A DNA stretch of 60,000 nucleotides from Liolophura sinensis (GCF_032854445.1 NC_088295.1:33948510-34008509), one strand, 5' to 3'; positions 36,175-49,357 are shown, counted from the first letter of the stretch. A program made the numbers and translations. Notes: generated by a model from the sequence alone, not told the origin.

Positions 36175-39100
36175 CAGATGTAGGGAGTAAACACGCGGTG
36201 AACAGAATCTTGTATTTACACGTGTGTGGTAGACAGTGTGAAAATGTTTCCCAGAGGGACCCCATCTTATTCTTATTTCATGGTAATTTTGTGTTTGTTT
36301 GCAGTCGTTCATGGTCCATTTTTTTCCGTGGTGAAAGCTTACACCAGACATTCTCAAGAATAGCTAATCACATTTTCATTGCACTGAGCGTGGTCACATA
36401 TAAAATGTGATATTGGTTTTAAACGCTAGCCGAAGTAATTGGACATAAGGTTTTGTCCATCACAGACAACATTCTATTGTTAGTTTGTCTGTGGGATTTA
36501 TAAGCTTTATAAACTTTTATAACTATCCCGATATTTACCCCATCTTCGTATTGTCACAAATAAAAATGGCAGTTGTGTGCAGCACAAACATTTTTAGACC
36601 AGGTTTTCCAGTGATTACATCCCTATATCACATCTCAAATACATGTTTTATTCCTTAAGGTATGCTAAGAATGACTGCCCCGCTCCATTCATTTTTGTCG
36701 AAGGATTTTTACTTTTATAAAGATTTTAACACGTTCTTTGGAGCAGACTGAGTGAGTCAATGCAGTTCATTGTGGTCTGTATAGAAACGCGGCTCTCACT
36801 GAATCAGTACCGAGTCTCTCGGCGTGCTCGCAGGTTTACTTCCCGTTCTTACATGAAAGACATGATTTTCCACTATCCATGGTTTCATGTTAAAATTCCC
36901 ACAAGAATTCACAGCTTCTCCTAAAACGCCTAAGAAAAGCCATAAATCTGTTGCTCACCTTTTCCGGAGATTGGCTTTCACATTTTCTAAACCTCGCCAT
37001 TGTAAAGAAACAATTCAGTGAGTGTCGGTCTTTCATTTAGATCTCACCCAAACCCTGGGAAGGAAAAAATAATTCTCTGGGGACATTGTGAATACTTTTG
37101 AGCCTGTTATGTGATATTTGAGCTATCACACTGATTTAAATTTCAAATATTATCATTTTGAGGAGTCCACCTTGTACGTAACCCTGGCTGGTAGTCTCCT
37201 TCGGTCTCGCCAAACAGTCATTGTTATAATGAGGTACATGGGAGAGTGAGACATTTGGAGAGTTAGTCACCGACAACACGCAATGGCATGGCGCCAATAC
37301 TACAGCCATAAGGGGAGATCTGCATTCGCCGTAATATCGCTTCGCCGTAAAAACAAGTTCAGCGCTTAAAACCGGCAGTCTTGTATTTTGGATAGTGGAG
37401 CAACGTTTCTGGAATGTTTGGAAGATTCTACCCTTTTAATATTCTGGAAACAATACAAACTTAACGTCAACAAAACGTATATTGTGATGATATGCTCTAT
37501 CCTGTACTCTGTTATAAAAAGCAAAGCGACCGTATTTGTGCTCTAGGAAACCAAGGAATTGCAAGTTGATGTTGCATAAAGAACTTTCTTACCGACCGAC
37601 TCAAACAATATTCTCAAAGCCTTAGCGCGAGAAAGTTTTGATTACCCAATAACTATCAAAATACCCACATTTCATGCGAACTGGTTTTTGGAAGGAAATG
37701 GCCTTTTATCTGATAATGTCCAATAAGAAAACACGTTAATTGAATCAGGCTGTGATGAATTGCAGAAAAACTACCTGGCCTGTCTAGAGCATATGCTTCA
37801 ATCTGATCTTAACTGATGGCATTCCTTTTGAAAAAAAAACAGCATCTTTTCATCTAATAAGCTGTACATTTTTAACATTACGGAAAGAAAAACTAAATAT
37901 ATCAAAACTAATGGAACCTGACAGCTGTTGCAAACCATGCAGTATAAAAAAATTGATAAAGGCAGGTTATAATATTTAGGAAGATAAAATACAGGTAATT
38001 GAGGGCCTGTGGTAAAGTAATGTTTATTTCTAAACGCCCAATGTGATTCTCTGTGTTGTCAATAAAAAACGTCTAAACATCGTGTGAAAAACGTTGTTTT
38101 TGGTTTTGTTTTAGTTGTGGTTTTATTCAGAAATTCACAACCATTAAAATGGATCCTCCTGGAGATACTGACAGATTACCTGATCAGATAGAGCAATTTA
38201 GACGTTGAATGCTTCTTGTGAATTCGCTCTATGCTACATGGAAGGTTTCAAAAAAGACGTAAGTTATAATCAGAAGTCTGTGAGCCGGAATATAGCTGTA
38301 TACACGTTGTGCAATGGTGGTCCACTTTTTAAAACTTAAAAACCTACCAGATTTTTTCATGTTCAAGAAAATGTTAATCATCACAATATATTAAAAGTAA
38401 AACTCACAGAAATAGAAGCACAGTATGGTATGTTAGCAGTGAATCTGACAAATATTGTAATCACATCTGATGCAAATTCCAAATGAAACTGCATCAGATT
38501 AACAGATTATCGGTTCATACGTTAAGATAGGGGCCCATTGTTGCTTAACTCAATACTCACATATAAGACAGAGGTGTTAAGATAGGAATTAGAGAAAAAC
38601 ATGCCGGTATGTTATTTCTCACACATCTGAATAACATCTGAAAACCAGGGTTGTGATGATAGCCAAGCATACACTTCTGAGCCTTGCACAATATCACCAC
38701 GTAACTGCACCGGCATTTCCATACAGGATACATTTGTCGGTAAATTAAGTATAAGATATTACAGAAATCCACTCAAGCTTTCCAAGAATGGTATGAATAA
38801 TGCCTGCATGGCTAATGCATGGAGAAAAGATAACTATAGCGACAGCTATGTCTGAATCGAAACTATTCTTGCACGCTTTTGGAGTGTTCAAACAACGTTT
38901 AAAATCTTAAGCAATCTATTACATCTCACAAGTGAGATGAATTTTTAGCCTCTCAAATTCTAGGTCTTGGAATGTTGTATGACTACCCTTTGTGTCAGTA
39001 GGGTATCATCGAGAAGCCCGGGCTCTCCAGTGCCTCGGGTAAAATCACTTACGCTGGACCCAAACGTCTCCAGATAGCGTCCAAGAAAATTGAAGCAAGG

Positions 39101-40987
39101 TGCACTGCCAAAAAATCGACATACAAATCTGCTGTTTACATATAGGCTTATTGTTTCAACAACCAATTTTGACTTCATTGCAGGTCATATATGAGGACCT
39201 CTTTTTCGACAACATCAAACACTAGGCCTGTGTACTAAATAATATGTAGACACATCTAGACATCAACAATGACTTTAGCATACCAGCCTTATTTTGAAGT
39301 GCTTTGAATTGGTTTTGTTCATGTAAACATCCGATTTTTGTGGATTGAAGTCTACTTTATGCTTGATGAAGTTACTTAACCAGAAACAGTTTAGTAAATG
39401 TTGCACAGGCCTGTGTCTTTATACTTTGACGGATGCAGTGTGATGTTTCAGAAAAAAGGGATATTTTAGGATACAGTTGCAGACTATGTATGTGAGGTTT
39501 GAAGGTGGGAGGCTGTTAATCAGGAGCGTATGTTGCGGACATTGAATCCTGCTGCGTTAGGATTCTTGTAATGAATCTGTACTAAGTCGGCGTGTACTAC
39601 TCATATACGGCATTCTTTCCATGACACATGGTTTACAAAAATCTTTGTGTGCTGTAAATAAGATACACTTCACATGTTGCCTGTCTTCATACAGAAACTG
39701 TTGAAACCGATTGTCAAGTGGCATATCTTCTTTCAAGAGCTTCCTTAGATGAACGCAGCCAAAGGCTTGCCTTATGAACATGGCTTCAGCAACTCACTCC
39801 ACAGAAGATATTTTTATACGAAAGCATAACAGACGGCAAAATAAAAGTGTTTTCTTTTTGCCAAGGAGGAAATGTCTATTTACTTTTTTGAAGAGCGGGT
39901 TACAACCAATACTGTTTCTATGAGGGTATCCAGTATAATGATAACTTCTGTCAATATGAACTAGAGCCTTGTAGCTAGTCAGACAAAATAATTTAGGCGA
40001 TGAATCGTGATAGGCTATTTTCAGCACTAAAATGGTTTCGAATAAATAGAAATATCAAATGGCAATGTATAATCTAACGTTGATTACCGGGGCTGTAACA
40101 CTTATACTCTATGCTTTGTGAGGGTTTTGAGAGGGAACAACAATATCGAGTAAACTATACATGTAAATACACCATGTAAGGCAGCAGTTAACAGCGCCAG
40201 CCTTTTGTACGGACGTGTATTTGTAATTTTGATGCCGGATCGATCTGGATACGTGTGAACAATTGTTCCGGAATCATTCAATAACTGCCAAGTTCTAACT
40301 GAAAATTCCCAGGGCGCCCCATCCTAGTTTATATTCCTGGGGAGAAACACAAACCGATAATAAAATGAAGTAACAGGGCCACTCATGATGCTTATCGCCA
40401 TTGTGTCATACATGCTAAACAGCAATCTGTCAAAGTCCCCTACACAGGTCATTATTCCACATTGCCAATGATGGTTGTTCCCACGGGACATAGGTTCACA
40501 TAACCCGTGGGTTTTATCACACACTAATACTGGGACTAGGAAATACGGGACTTCGTACTAGCTGACTGTTCGCCATACATTTTATGATAACGCGTTTTTT
40601 CCCCATGAACCGAAATAAGGATGACGAAGTTTCTGGTTATCTTCCAGATTTTAATTCATGTAATCTGTTTCAGATTGCTAGAGTAGATATTGAAGCGGGT
40701 GAAACTTTATGATGAAGACCTTAAGTGTTCACGAGCCTTGGGGGCAAGAAGCTGTCTAACAGTGCTTGTGAGATAGTTTACATAGTGTTGCTTGAAGTTC
40801 CCTGAAGATACCAAACCCATAAAACTGATTTTGTCCTAAAACTTAACGTAGGTAAAGATGTTGTCGCGATTTCGTCTCGTATACCAAGCGATTCGTTTCT
40901 GAGAAATACAAGGTTGTGTGGTTGTTGAAACGGCACATTTAACATTAACCCATATATCGGAAGCAATCTAGCGTGCAAGCTAGATGA
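36175..40987. other. Non-coding, about 4.8 kb, nothing recognised
   Basis: AT-rich sequence with no supportable gene, RNA or repeat partner within the window. The largest plain stretch here. Confidence 0.5.
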
Positions 40988-41117
40988 CACAATGACCCAA
41001 GAGCGACATTGCTGTCCAGCTCGTGCTGGGTCGCACATGAGAGGGTCTGTAAGCAACATGTGGAATGTCGTTTCCTCCCACAATATTCTTGAGTATGATC
41101 AAATAAATAAATAAATC
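40988..41117 (+). repeat. SINE family 1, internally deleted copy
   Basis: Shows cacaatgacccaagagcgac (head), ccagctcgtgctggg, gtctgtaagcaacatgtgga, gtttcctcccac, then directly attcttgagta and the AAATAAATAAATAAAT tail. The gctggccgccgtcg segment and part of the head are deleted. Confidence 0.75.
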
Positions 41118-43499
41118 GGAATCCGTCTAATTCCAAAAGATTAGTTTTCAACCAAAGTAGCTTCAGCAAGAACATTTAGCAAACGATCGGTTTATTACTG
41201 ATTATAGCCGTTAGACGAACAATAAACGAGCGATTTGCAATTGACTGCTGGGTTCAGTTAACCTTCTGTAAAATCAACATAAATCAGTTCATTTTTTTTG
41301 TTTTCATTTATTGATCGTTGATACGGTCTAAGGGATTAAGGGTTGTCCATGCGGATAATTCACAAGGTTGGGTTGCCGGGGAAAATTGGTTCGCCTTCAG
41401 TCGGAAGCTGTGAGCAGATCTGGGATCAGTGCCGATAATAATTGAACCTTTTTGTAACCAGGGCATTGTTAGTCATGTAAAAATTCCGCCTTTGACGATT
41501 ACTTCCCGCTGTTCAGCCAACCTTCGTCTTCAGAAGATTGCTTAGAAGTCCGTCGTACTTGCGCTGTAAATGTCAATTTGGTTTTGAGGGCAACTTCTCC
41601 ACGTCTTAGGTCCTAAACACTTGATCTAACAAACTGTCAGGAACGTGGCTATTCAACCGACAGCATAGTTTAATCCATCTCAGCCGTCAGGAACTTTTTT
41701 CGAACTAAAATTGGATACAATAGGAATCTGCTTTGTTCATGAAATCAGCCTGGAAAGGTATGAACAATGGCAACTTTACGCAGATGAAAACTGATATGCT
41801 TGTCCTCTAAAAGGGCAGTTTAAGCTAACCACGTATATGTGTTCGATATAGGCTTAATAGCTAACTGAAATGCTAAAATGATACTTGTTAGTGTTTACTC
41901 TATGTAATCTTTGGCATCAGATGACAGTATTAGCAGAACCAGAGTCTCAACTGTCTGAGGTCATGATTAAAACCAGACAGACAGCAATTCTCCTATCAGG
42001 AAGACATGGTGATAATTTTGCCCTCAGCCTAAGAATGTCCAAATGTGTTTTGGAAGCGTTTCTTCAAGTAAATATAATATATTCCAAAATGATATATTCA
42101 TCTATTTGTTCTACCAATCATACTACAAAAACCAGAACCATATTTTATCAACTTCTTTTATTAATTATTATTCACAAGTTATTTTCCTTACAAACAATCG
42201 GTGTTTATTTCTTCTCTGGGACACCAAAGATCTTGAGACTCCGATGTGCCATTGCCTGGTTAAAGTAAAATGAAGCTGTATTTTGATGACATGCCCCTAT
42301 TTCAAGACCAGTGACAGAGTCCTGCCCGTTTCAGCAGCCTTAAATAATTCTGATTATAAATACAATTAGAGCTTCATAAAAATCTACCGAATTATTAAGT
42401 ATGAATCGTTTTTAAAGTTTAACTCTCAATTGCCAGGAGCCTTTTGTTTGTAACAATATAAAACTTGTCATCAGCATGTTTGATAAACAATGAAATTTGC
42501 TTTATAGAGTTGCATTTAAAAAATTGAAAAGTCAGTGGTTAAACCTGAAGAGTCAAACACAACTATTTCAAGAATTATTTTACTGAATAACTAGGACAAG
42601 GTGTTTCCTCCGTAAATCACAGCTCCATTTCCATGTTTATATAAACTAACATATCGTGCTTAAATGTTATCTAGTCCTTTAATTGTTGGCAAACAGTATC
42701 TTTCTTGTATATATCATAGTTTCTCTGTTTATACTGGCTTTGAATGTGAGTGGCAAAACATTCTTCCACAGACGATATCTTGATACCTTCAACTATTTAA
42801 ACATAATGTATGCCATAAAATACTTCATTCATCTTATTAGCCATAGCATCTAATTTCCTGCGGGCTGAAACAAATCCGTTATTCTTCAGATATTCCTTCA
42901 AAGGTTGGAAGTGAAAAGCTATTGCCAATGCTGAATTTTTGGCACTTGCCGTTGAAAATGAACAGTCACCCATACCTTGTAAATTACAAAAAATGCCCGA
43001 TTTCCGGTCAACAAAAATAATATTCCAACAAACATCATCTTGAGGTGCTCATGCGCCACCCGACCTGAGAAGAAACAAATACCAGTGCCTATGACCTGCC
43101 GAGGCGTGCATGATGGGCTGAGACTGCTGTCAAGGGGTAAATTGGTTAGCTGTCTAAACCTGACGTTTGTCAATCCTGTAATTAAATTTCTTTGAATTTT
43201 GTACCAGCAGCTTCAAGAACCAGGTTGCAAGTCGACGTCGACAAAAAGTACAAGTACCACAAGAGACCAGCCATCAATTTCAGTTGCATTGCGTAGGCTT
43301 CCCTTTAATAGTACGACATTTACACATCTAATCTGTCCCATGTTTTATTGCTTACATGTATAGTTTTATACCTTGTCTATACTGCACTGAGGTCATGTTA
43401 CCGAAAGTGGGTGACAATGAGTTCACAGGATCACAGTGTTTAAACACACAGTTCGGCGCATTACCACATCATCACGTCATATAAATAATAAATGTATAT
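41118..43499. other. Non-coding, nothing recognised
   Basis: About 2.4 kb. A frame at 41885-42268 lacks an ATG start and shows no domain. Confidence 0.5.
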
Positions 43500-43885
43500 C
43501 CATGTGTGTGTATGTATTACGTTTGTGCGTGTGTGTGTGTATGCATGCATGCTAGTTCTACGTCGTAATTTTTCAGTCATGTGTGTGTACATGTATTGTG
43601 TCTTCTTGTAACAGTGCGAATCAATGCAGTCAAAGCGCATCCGCCGCTGAAGTATCATGTCGAAGACACCAGGCATGACACCCCACCCTGTCACATTATA
43701 CTGACACCGGGCCAAGCAGACCTCGTCCCTTGATCTAACCTCACAGTGCAGAGCGCCAAGAGAAGCAGCAAGAAAAAACAAAAGACTTTTTAAAGTTTTT
43801 GGTATGACCGGACCTGAGTTTGATTCCAGATCTCCCAACTTCAAGGCGAACGCTTTAACAATGAAACCACCAAAATGGTATAATA
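43500..43885 (-). repeat. SINE family 2 with tRNA-like head
   Basis: In reverse orientation a tRNA-like head is seen at the right: A-box region TGGTTTCATTGTTAAAGC at 43851-43868 and B-box-like GGAATCAAACTC at 43816-43827. The family 2 core follows (cagtataatgtgacagggtg, cttcgacatgatacttcagc, acaagaagacacaatac), then atgactgaaaaattacgacg. The left end runs into a GT-rich tract (about 43503-43550) that may be the expanded tail. The 154-codon frame across it is a by-product of the SINE. Confidence 0.8.
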
Positions 43886-44054
43886 AGAAATTGTGAAGCT
43901 GTGTTAGAGTACGATTCGACCGCAAGATATTTTGTAGAAGTAACAGTTGACTTTACCATCGAAGACTTCTTGCTGCAAAAAGGCTGTGAAATATGCGTAG
44001 GAACACTTAAAACAGTGCATGGCGGTGTACAGTGATACATATCCGCATTAGTTC
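43886..44054. other. Non-coding spacer
   Basis: Nothing recognised. Confidence 0.4.
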
Positions 44055-44130
44055 AGCCATAGTCCTAATTGCTGCCGTGCAAGTGAAATATTATCCAGTT
44101 GAAAACACCAATCAGATGAATAAACAATAT
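44055..44130 (+). repeat. SINE family 1 3'-end fragment
   Basis: catagtcctaattgctgccg, gtgaaatattatccag, aaaacaccaatcagatgaat: the decayed last 75 bases in forward orientation. Confidence 0.65.
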
Positions 44131-45477
44131 CTCAAATAAAATCACATTCATAAAGACAAATTACACCATTTCAAGGTCAAAGGTTGCAACGACAGAGCTA
44201 GCTTTGTATTTTGAAAATGTCGTAATTGATAGGAAGCTTATAAACGACAGACGTGAAAACTATTTTTAATTTTGTTCCGTTAAGACATTGCATATACCTG
44301 TATTAAAATTATAAGTCGCTTGAACGCTTGCATACGATCATAAATTTGATATAACATTTACAACGTTTTCACTTGGCGTGAAGATTTCGAACCTAGTAAA
44401 ATAGGGTTTATCATGTTGCCATTATCCTTTCGATCGTTAAGTCAACTTGACTGCCGGAAGGTATTTAAACAGCTTGCTTTACCTGTTACAACATAAACCA
44501 TGTGCTTCAAGCAGACTGTGGTCGTCTCAACTGGATGGGAAATTCCATAATCTGACAACATAAGTAAACAATGGGTCAGAATTTGGGCTGGGAATGTTCA
44601 ATTAGAACGGTCCTGTGTCCTGTCCTTGAGGATTCGTGCAGGCAGTATTGATTCCGGACAAACCCTTGATTAAATGAAAGGTTGCGTTGAACCCTTGGAT
44701 CAAGGCTGTGGTAAAACATCTTAGTGCCGAGGAGGATATAGGCGAAGAAGTTCTACGTAGGTAGTGGGCGGCTTACATCACTATAAATATAAATAATTAC
44801 ACAGATAGATGGAGGCTTTTTGTATTAGTGAGGATTGTAGCGGGCTGCTACAGAATGAGAACCGGTATTACTATCTAACAGCTCGTCACATGTAATGTTA
44901 CTGTCTATCTAACTGCCCGCGAAGAAAAAAAAAACAAAGTCTGAGAGATGCCAAAAATGCAAAGGAAATACTCAAAAAGAGCCAAGAGGGACAGTTCTGG
45001 CAGCCACGTGACCGGGAATACTTATAACGGCAATGATCTATAAGTTTAATGGTGTTTACACTATGCATGTTTTTTTCCCTCCGCACTCTATTACATAAAA
45101 TCCCTGCATGAATAACTTGTTTGCGTGATTCAGTGTGTTGCGTGTTCAGGTGAGATGAGATACTAGCGTTTGCGTTACATCCCAGCCAGTGAATTATTCA
45201 AGTTGACGTCTCCCAGACAGAGATTCAGCGGTGGTATTTTACATCTGTTATTTGGGAAAGCGTAGAGGTGTGAACACATCAGACATGCACGCTGCGAAGA
45301 CAGAGATTTGTTAGCAAAGCTCAGATGCTCTTTTCCTCCGTTTCACATATGCGTTTTTAGTGGCTGATAGATAGGCTTGTGCACACTTTCCTTGGATGAT
45401 GATAAAAAAAAAACGTATACTGATTATTTCATGAGTCAGTTTGGTTGCTGGAATGCCACCCAGTGGTCATGGTAACG
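44131..45477. other. Non-coding, nothing recognised
   Basis: About 1.3 kb without a supportable gene. Confidence 0.5.
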
Positions 45478-46345
45478 CATCATATTAATAACTCCCAAAC
45501 ACATTGTTGCCTGACATGTTAATAACTACCAAACGTGACATGTTAATAACTACCAGAAGCTGGGTTACGCGACTCGATAGTAACTACCAAACGTCGGGCT
45601 ACGTGACATGTTAATAACTACCAAACGCTGGGTTACGCGACTTCATAGTAACTACCAAACGCCGAGCTACGTGATATGTTAATAACTACGAAACGCCGGG
45701 CTACGTGGCATGTTAATAACTATCAAACACCAGGTTACGTGGCATGTTAATAACTACAAAATGCCGGGTTAGGTGGGATATTAATAACTACAAAATGCCG
45801 TGTTACGTGAAGGTTAATAACTACCAGAAACCAGTTTACATGGCATGATAATAGCAACCAAATACCAAGCTCCGTAGCAGGGTTATGACTATCAAACACC
45901 GGGTTACGTATCATGCTCATAACTACCAAACGTCGGATTACGAGGCACGATAATGATTAACTAACACGGGGTTACGTGGCATGATAATAACTAACAAACA
46001 CCGGGTTAGGTGAAGACCAGAATACGTATCATGTTCACAACTACCAAACGTTGGGTTACATGGTATGTTAATAACTACCAAACGTTGGGTTGCTTGGTAT
46101 GTTAATAACTACCAAACGTTGGGTTACATGGTATGTTAATAACTACCAAACAAAGGGTTACATGGTATGTTAATAACTACCAAACAAAGGGTTACATGGT
46201 ATGTTAATAACTACCAAACAAAGGGTTACATGGTATGTTAATAACTACCAAACAAAGGGTTACATGGTATGTTAATAACTACCAAACAAAGGGTTACGTG
46301 GTATGTTGATAGCTACCAAAGGTCGGTCTACGTGGCATGTTCATG
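45478..46345. repeat. Large minisatellite, 34-bp unit, about 25 copies
   Basis: The unit reads approximately catgttaataactaccaaac followed by gctgggttacgcga. Three zones are visible. At 45537-45672 two unit types alternate (one with gttaataac and gggttacgcga, one with atagtaac and ggctacgtg), giving a dimer of about 68 bases present twice. The middle is made of diverged monomers. At about 46131-46300 five nearly identical monomers share the variant aaacaaagggttacatgg. Frames across it are by-products. Confidence 0.95.
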
Positions 46346-47833
46346 ACCACATAACTCAGTAGGAAAGAAGCTTCCAAACGAATATAGTATTCTGCATATG
46401 TCATATTTAGCTAATAATAGCAGTCCTTCTTGGACACAGTTAAGTCTGTAAGCTTTACATCTATATCTCCCTATAACACCAAGCAATGCCTATAATGAAG
46501 ACACTTTTAAATCTAACTATACATTATCTTTTGTGCAGAGTATTAGAGTACCGGAACACCAAAATCTTGACCAAAGAAAGCCGGTATTATCAGTTTGTTT
46601 ATCCTATAAGCAAACCCTGTTAATCATCTTGGGTTGACGAGTGTTCTGTGGTAGACGTCCTCAGGAGAAGCGATGTGTTATCTTTAATGAGTCCATTTGT
46701 TTTACATACCAATGCAACACAGGCATGTGTGTATGTGTATATGTATACAGTAACGAGTGCCATCTGGATATATCCCAGCATTAAAACGTTTCACTCTTTA
46801 CTCTGTCCTGCCACATCCTCTGTAAACTGACTAGAAGCCAAGGGGCAAGGAAAACGCGATACCAAAATTAGCCTCTTCAACAACTGCTTTTAGTATACGT
46901 GTATTGCAACTGCATTATGAAAGTGTAGACCATGCGCTCGTTTCGTCTGCTGTAGACAAACAACGCAATGCTCAACAAATCCACATCAATGGTTGTTTTT
47001 CAACTGCATTATAGAAATTCCGGTTATTAAACTAATCACACTTTGAAGGTGGTGGAATGGGTATCCGTACCTTAGGGTAACAGAAAAGTAGTCTGTTTAC
47101 CTGGTGAATGGACTTTAATTTACTTTGTTCTCTATATCAGAGCAAACTATTTATAAATGGCAAAAGCTGAGTGCAAAATGGACATTGGAATCAGTGGAAA
47201 AAGCAACTCAAAAAAGTATTTATCTAGCTATTTAGATGGTTTCCCTCACGCGATGTTACGCCTACTCTTCCGCGTCAACGTGCGGGCTTTTCTGTGTCTG
47301 CTCCATGATGCTTAATCAAGCACAATCATCCTAAAAGAAAAATGCTCAACATATTTGGAGCCTTTTTTCCAAATACATTTTACAAATAAAAGTCGCAATG
47401 AGGCTTATATTTCAAACTATAGTACTCGTTGCGGCATAAATTGGACAAAATTTGAAAACAACTAGATATGACCAAAAATTATCACAGACTAACAAAATTC
47501 GGTCCGTAGCTCGAGGGAAAATGGGAAGGTGGAAAGTTCTGAGAGCAATAACTAATATACTTACGCACTAACACATTGACAACGTGACACACCGACAGAC
47601 TGGCTTCTAACATAGGAATTTTTTTTCAAAACCTTCCGTTATGGATTTTGGCGTTTAAAAGTAGTATCTACCAAACCACCAATCTTGCGATTCCTGATGT
47701 TCAGCGTAGTGAAAACCACGCTTGTAAGGTGGGAAATTCTCCCTGGGAGCGTTATTTTGCAAACAAAATAAAACTTTAAGTTTGTAGAATGTGATAATCA
47801 ACATGAATTAACAATATCCAAACAACCCAGCAT
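46346..47833. other. Non-coding, 3' side of the glycosyltransferase
   Basis: No gene recognised. On the minus strand AATAAA overlaps the stop codon of the gene at 47833-47838. No better polyadenylation signal was identified close by, so the 3' end of the transcript is uncertain. Confidence 0.5.
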
Positions 47834-48916
47834 TTATTTCAACTTGCATACATGGTTATTCTTTTCATTTTTAAGGTCCAGGTTTAACAATCCGTTATGT
47901 AATTTATAAATCTGTTTAACTCCCATGTTAACACTGTTCACTCTACCCGCCTTCATGTCACACGGCTGAGCTTTAGGGGTCCCCCAGAAGGAGAATCCAG
48001 GGTGAGGCAGATGTCCCAACCCAGCAGTTACCGCCAAAACACCTGTGATAAACACGTCCTCAATATGGAGACGGCGACATCTGGACACTGAGGTGAATAT
48101 CCGTCTGGTCACTTGAGCAGACATTAGGTAACTTCCGCCAGAAACGTAAGGCGGGAAATAGTCCGGCAGATAGACGTCCTTAGACACGCCCCATTCGTCT
48201 TTAATGTTCCGGGAAACGATAGACTGAGGGTTATAAGCACCAACAATAACATCAACTGAGACATTTCTCACCACAGAGAACACACTGGGCAGGTGGAGGT
48301 ACACATCATCGTCTGATTTGACCACATACTTTATACGTGGAACGGAGTCCATCACCCAATGAAAGCCCAGCAGTATCTTTTCCGGCAGGTTCCGGTAGGT
48401 GTCCGGGGTGAACAGCTGTAGAATATCCCCGTACCGTTCGTGTTCGCTTGTGAGCACCGTGTTCCAGTAAATATCCCAGTGAAGACCCAGTACAAAGATA
48501 ACAGCTACTCCAGCCACACTGCTGTTTGCCCAAGTTCGCCTAATGGCTTCCCGGAGCTCAGAATGTACTGGAGAAGAGATCACTAAAACAATGACATCTT
48601 TGCCAGCGATCTCTTCCCCATTCGGGATAAGTTTGGGAGAAGAGATGTTCAAAGGGGCAGTATCTTTGTTACAAAATACTGATCGAATGTAATCGCTCAA
48701 ATTGTTACTTCTTACCATCACTGAAGACGAAACACTATTTAGCAGCTGGAAATTTGAGACTTTCGCTTGCAGTGTTTGAAACTGTTCTCCCTTTTTTTCC
48801 TGTATTCTGTTTCCTGGTCGTTGACCAGGGTTGAAATGTAATTCCAGAATCATGTATAACAATGTAAATCCGAGAACAAAAGCTGTCACGCGCCTAATGC
48901 ATTTCCAGGTCTTCAT
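47834..48916 (-). CDS. Beta-1,3-galactosyltransferase-like protein (GT31), single exon
   Basis: A 360-residue type II Golgi membrane protein of glycosyltransferase family 31. Such enzymes transfer galactose or N-acetylglucosamine from a UDP-sugar in beta-1,3 linkage onto glycans. Numbering from the ATG at 48916: short cytosolic end, one membrane anchor at about 10-26, stem to about 95, then the catalytic domain. Family motifs present are REAIRRTW (122-129), the metal-binding SDDDVYL (201-207, DDD in place of DxD), FPPYVSGGSYLMS (254-266) and HIEDVFITG (284-292). Sequons are at N72, N89, N131 and N218; cysteines at 81, 280, 319 and 357. The frame is open three codons further, to a GTG at 48925, but TAA lies at 48929-48931, so the ATG is the start. 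Length is normal for the family and no motif residue is lost. Donor and acceptor sugars cannot be read from the sequence. The absence of introns is common for this family. Confidence 0.95.
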   Translation of the reverse strand: MKTWKCIRRVTAFVLGFTLLYMILELHFNPGQRPGNRIQEKKGEQFQTLQAKVSNFQLLNSVSSSVMVRSNNLSDYIRSVFCNKDTAPLNISSPKLIPNGEEIAGKDVIVLVISSPVHSELREAIRRTWANSSVAGVAVIFVLGLHWDIYWNTVLTSEHERYGDILQLFTPDTYRNLPEKILLGFHWVMDSVPRIKYVVKSDDDVYLHLPSVFSVVRNVSVDVIVGAYNPQSIVSRNIKDEWGVSKDVYLPDYFPPYVSGGSYLMSAQVTRRIFTSVSRCRRLHIEDVFITGVLAVTAGLGHLPHPGFSFWGTPKAQPCDMKAGRVNSVNMGVKQIYKLHNGLLNLDLKNEKNNHVCKLK

Positions 48917-49357
48917 TGTTATCACAAGTTAGCTGGTAACCATTCCGTAGTGTCAAAATTATAACCCTGCTGTTTTCTCTGGCAATAAACTCTCTGATAC
49001 CGTAGGAATGAAAAACCAGTTCATCTCAATACACTTTTGCAACTCCTTGCTTGCTCGCTGGTTCTCATAGCAGAGATTTCAGCCGCAATACTGGGTGCAT
49101 TGCGAATCTCGCAATGGTATTAAAGGCACCGGCGGTCTGCAACTCTTATCACGGTTCCATTCTGAAGACGGCTATCTCATATCCGGTAACCATTCCATTC
49201 TCATTTGTAACATTGTGTCCTAGCTTTGATTCTAATATTGCAATGTAGCAGGCACGTGGAAGTGCATCTCAAGCATGCAAAGTCGTACATTGCCGCAAAG
49301 TTCAGACGGCTGACTATAACACTGCGCGGCAAATCTCCCTAAAACTTCAGCGCCCAG
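48917..49357 (-). other. 5' flank / probable 5' untranslated region of the GT31 gene
   Basis: No long frame on the gene's strand. A pyrimidine-rich stretch ending in CAG (minus strand, near 48994) could be a splice acceptor for a 5' UTR intron. The motif GGAATGGTTACC occurs twice on the minus strand (about 48940 and 49185). A CACGTG E-box lies at 49253-49258. Roles are inferred. Confidence 0.35.

Noticed and set aside
41885-42268. A 127-codon plus-strand frame with hydrophobic stretches
   Set aside because: It begins at a TTG, has no conserved motif, and lies in AT-rich DNA where hydrophobic codons are expected.
43461-43925. A 154-codon minus-strand frame
   Set aside because: It coincides with a SINE family 2 copy and its GT-rich end, and has no protein features.
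48306-48533. A 75-codon minus-strand frame inside the glycosyltransferase
   Set aside because: It is an out-of-frame shadow of the GT31 coding sequence.
48917-48925. Extending the GT31 protein to a GTG start at 48925
   Set aside because: In an animal gene the first in-frame ATG (48916) is far more likely; the extension is only three codons and TAA sits just upstream.
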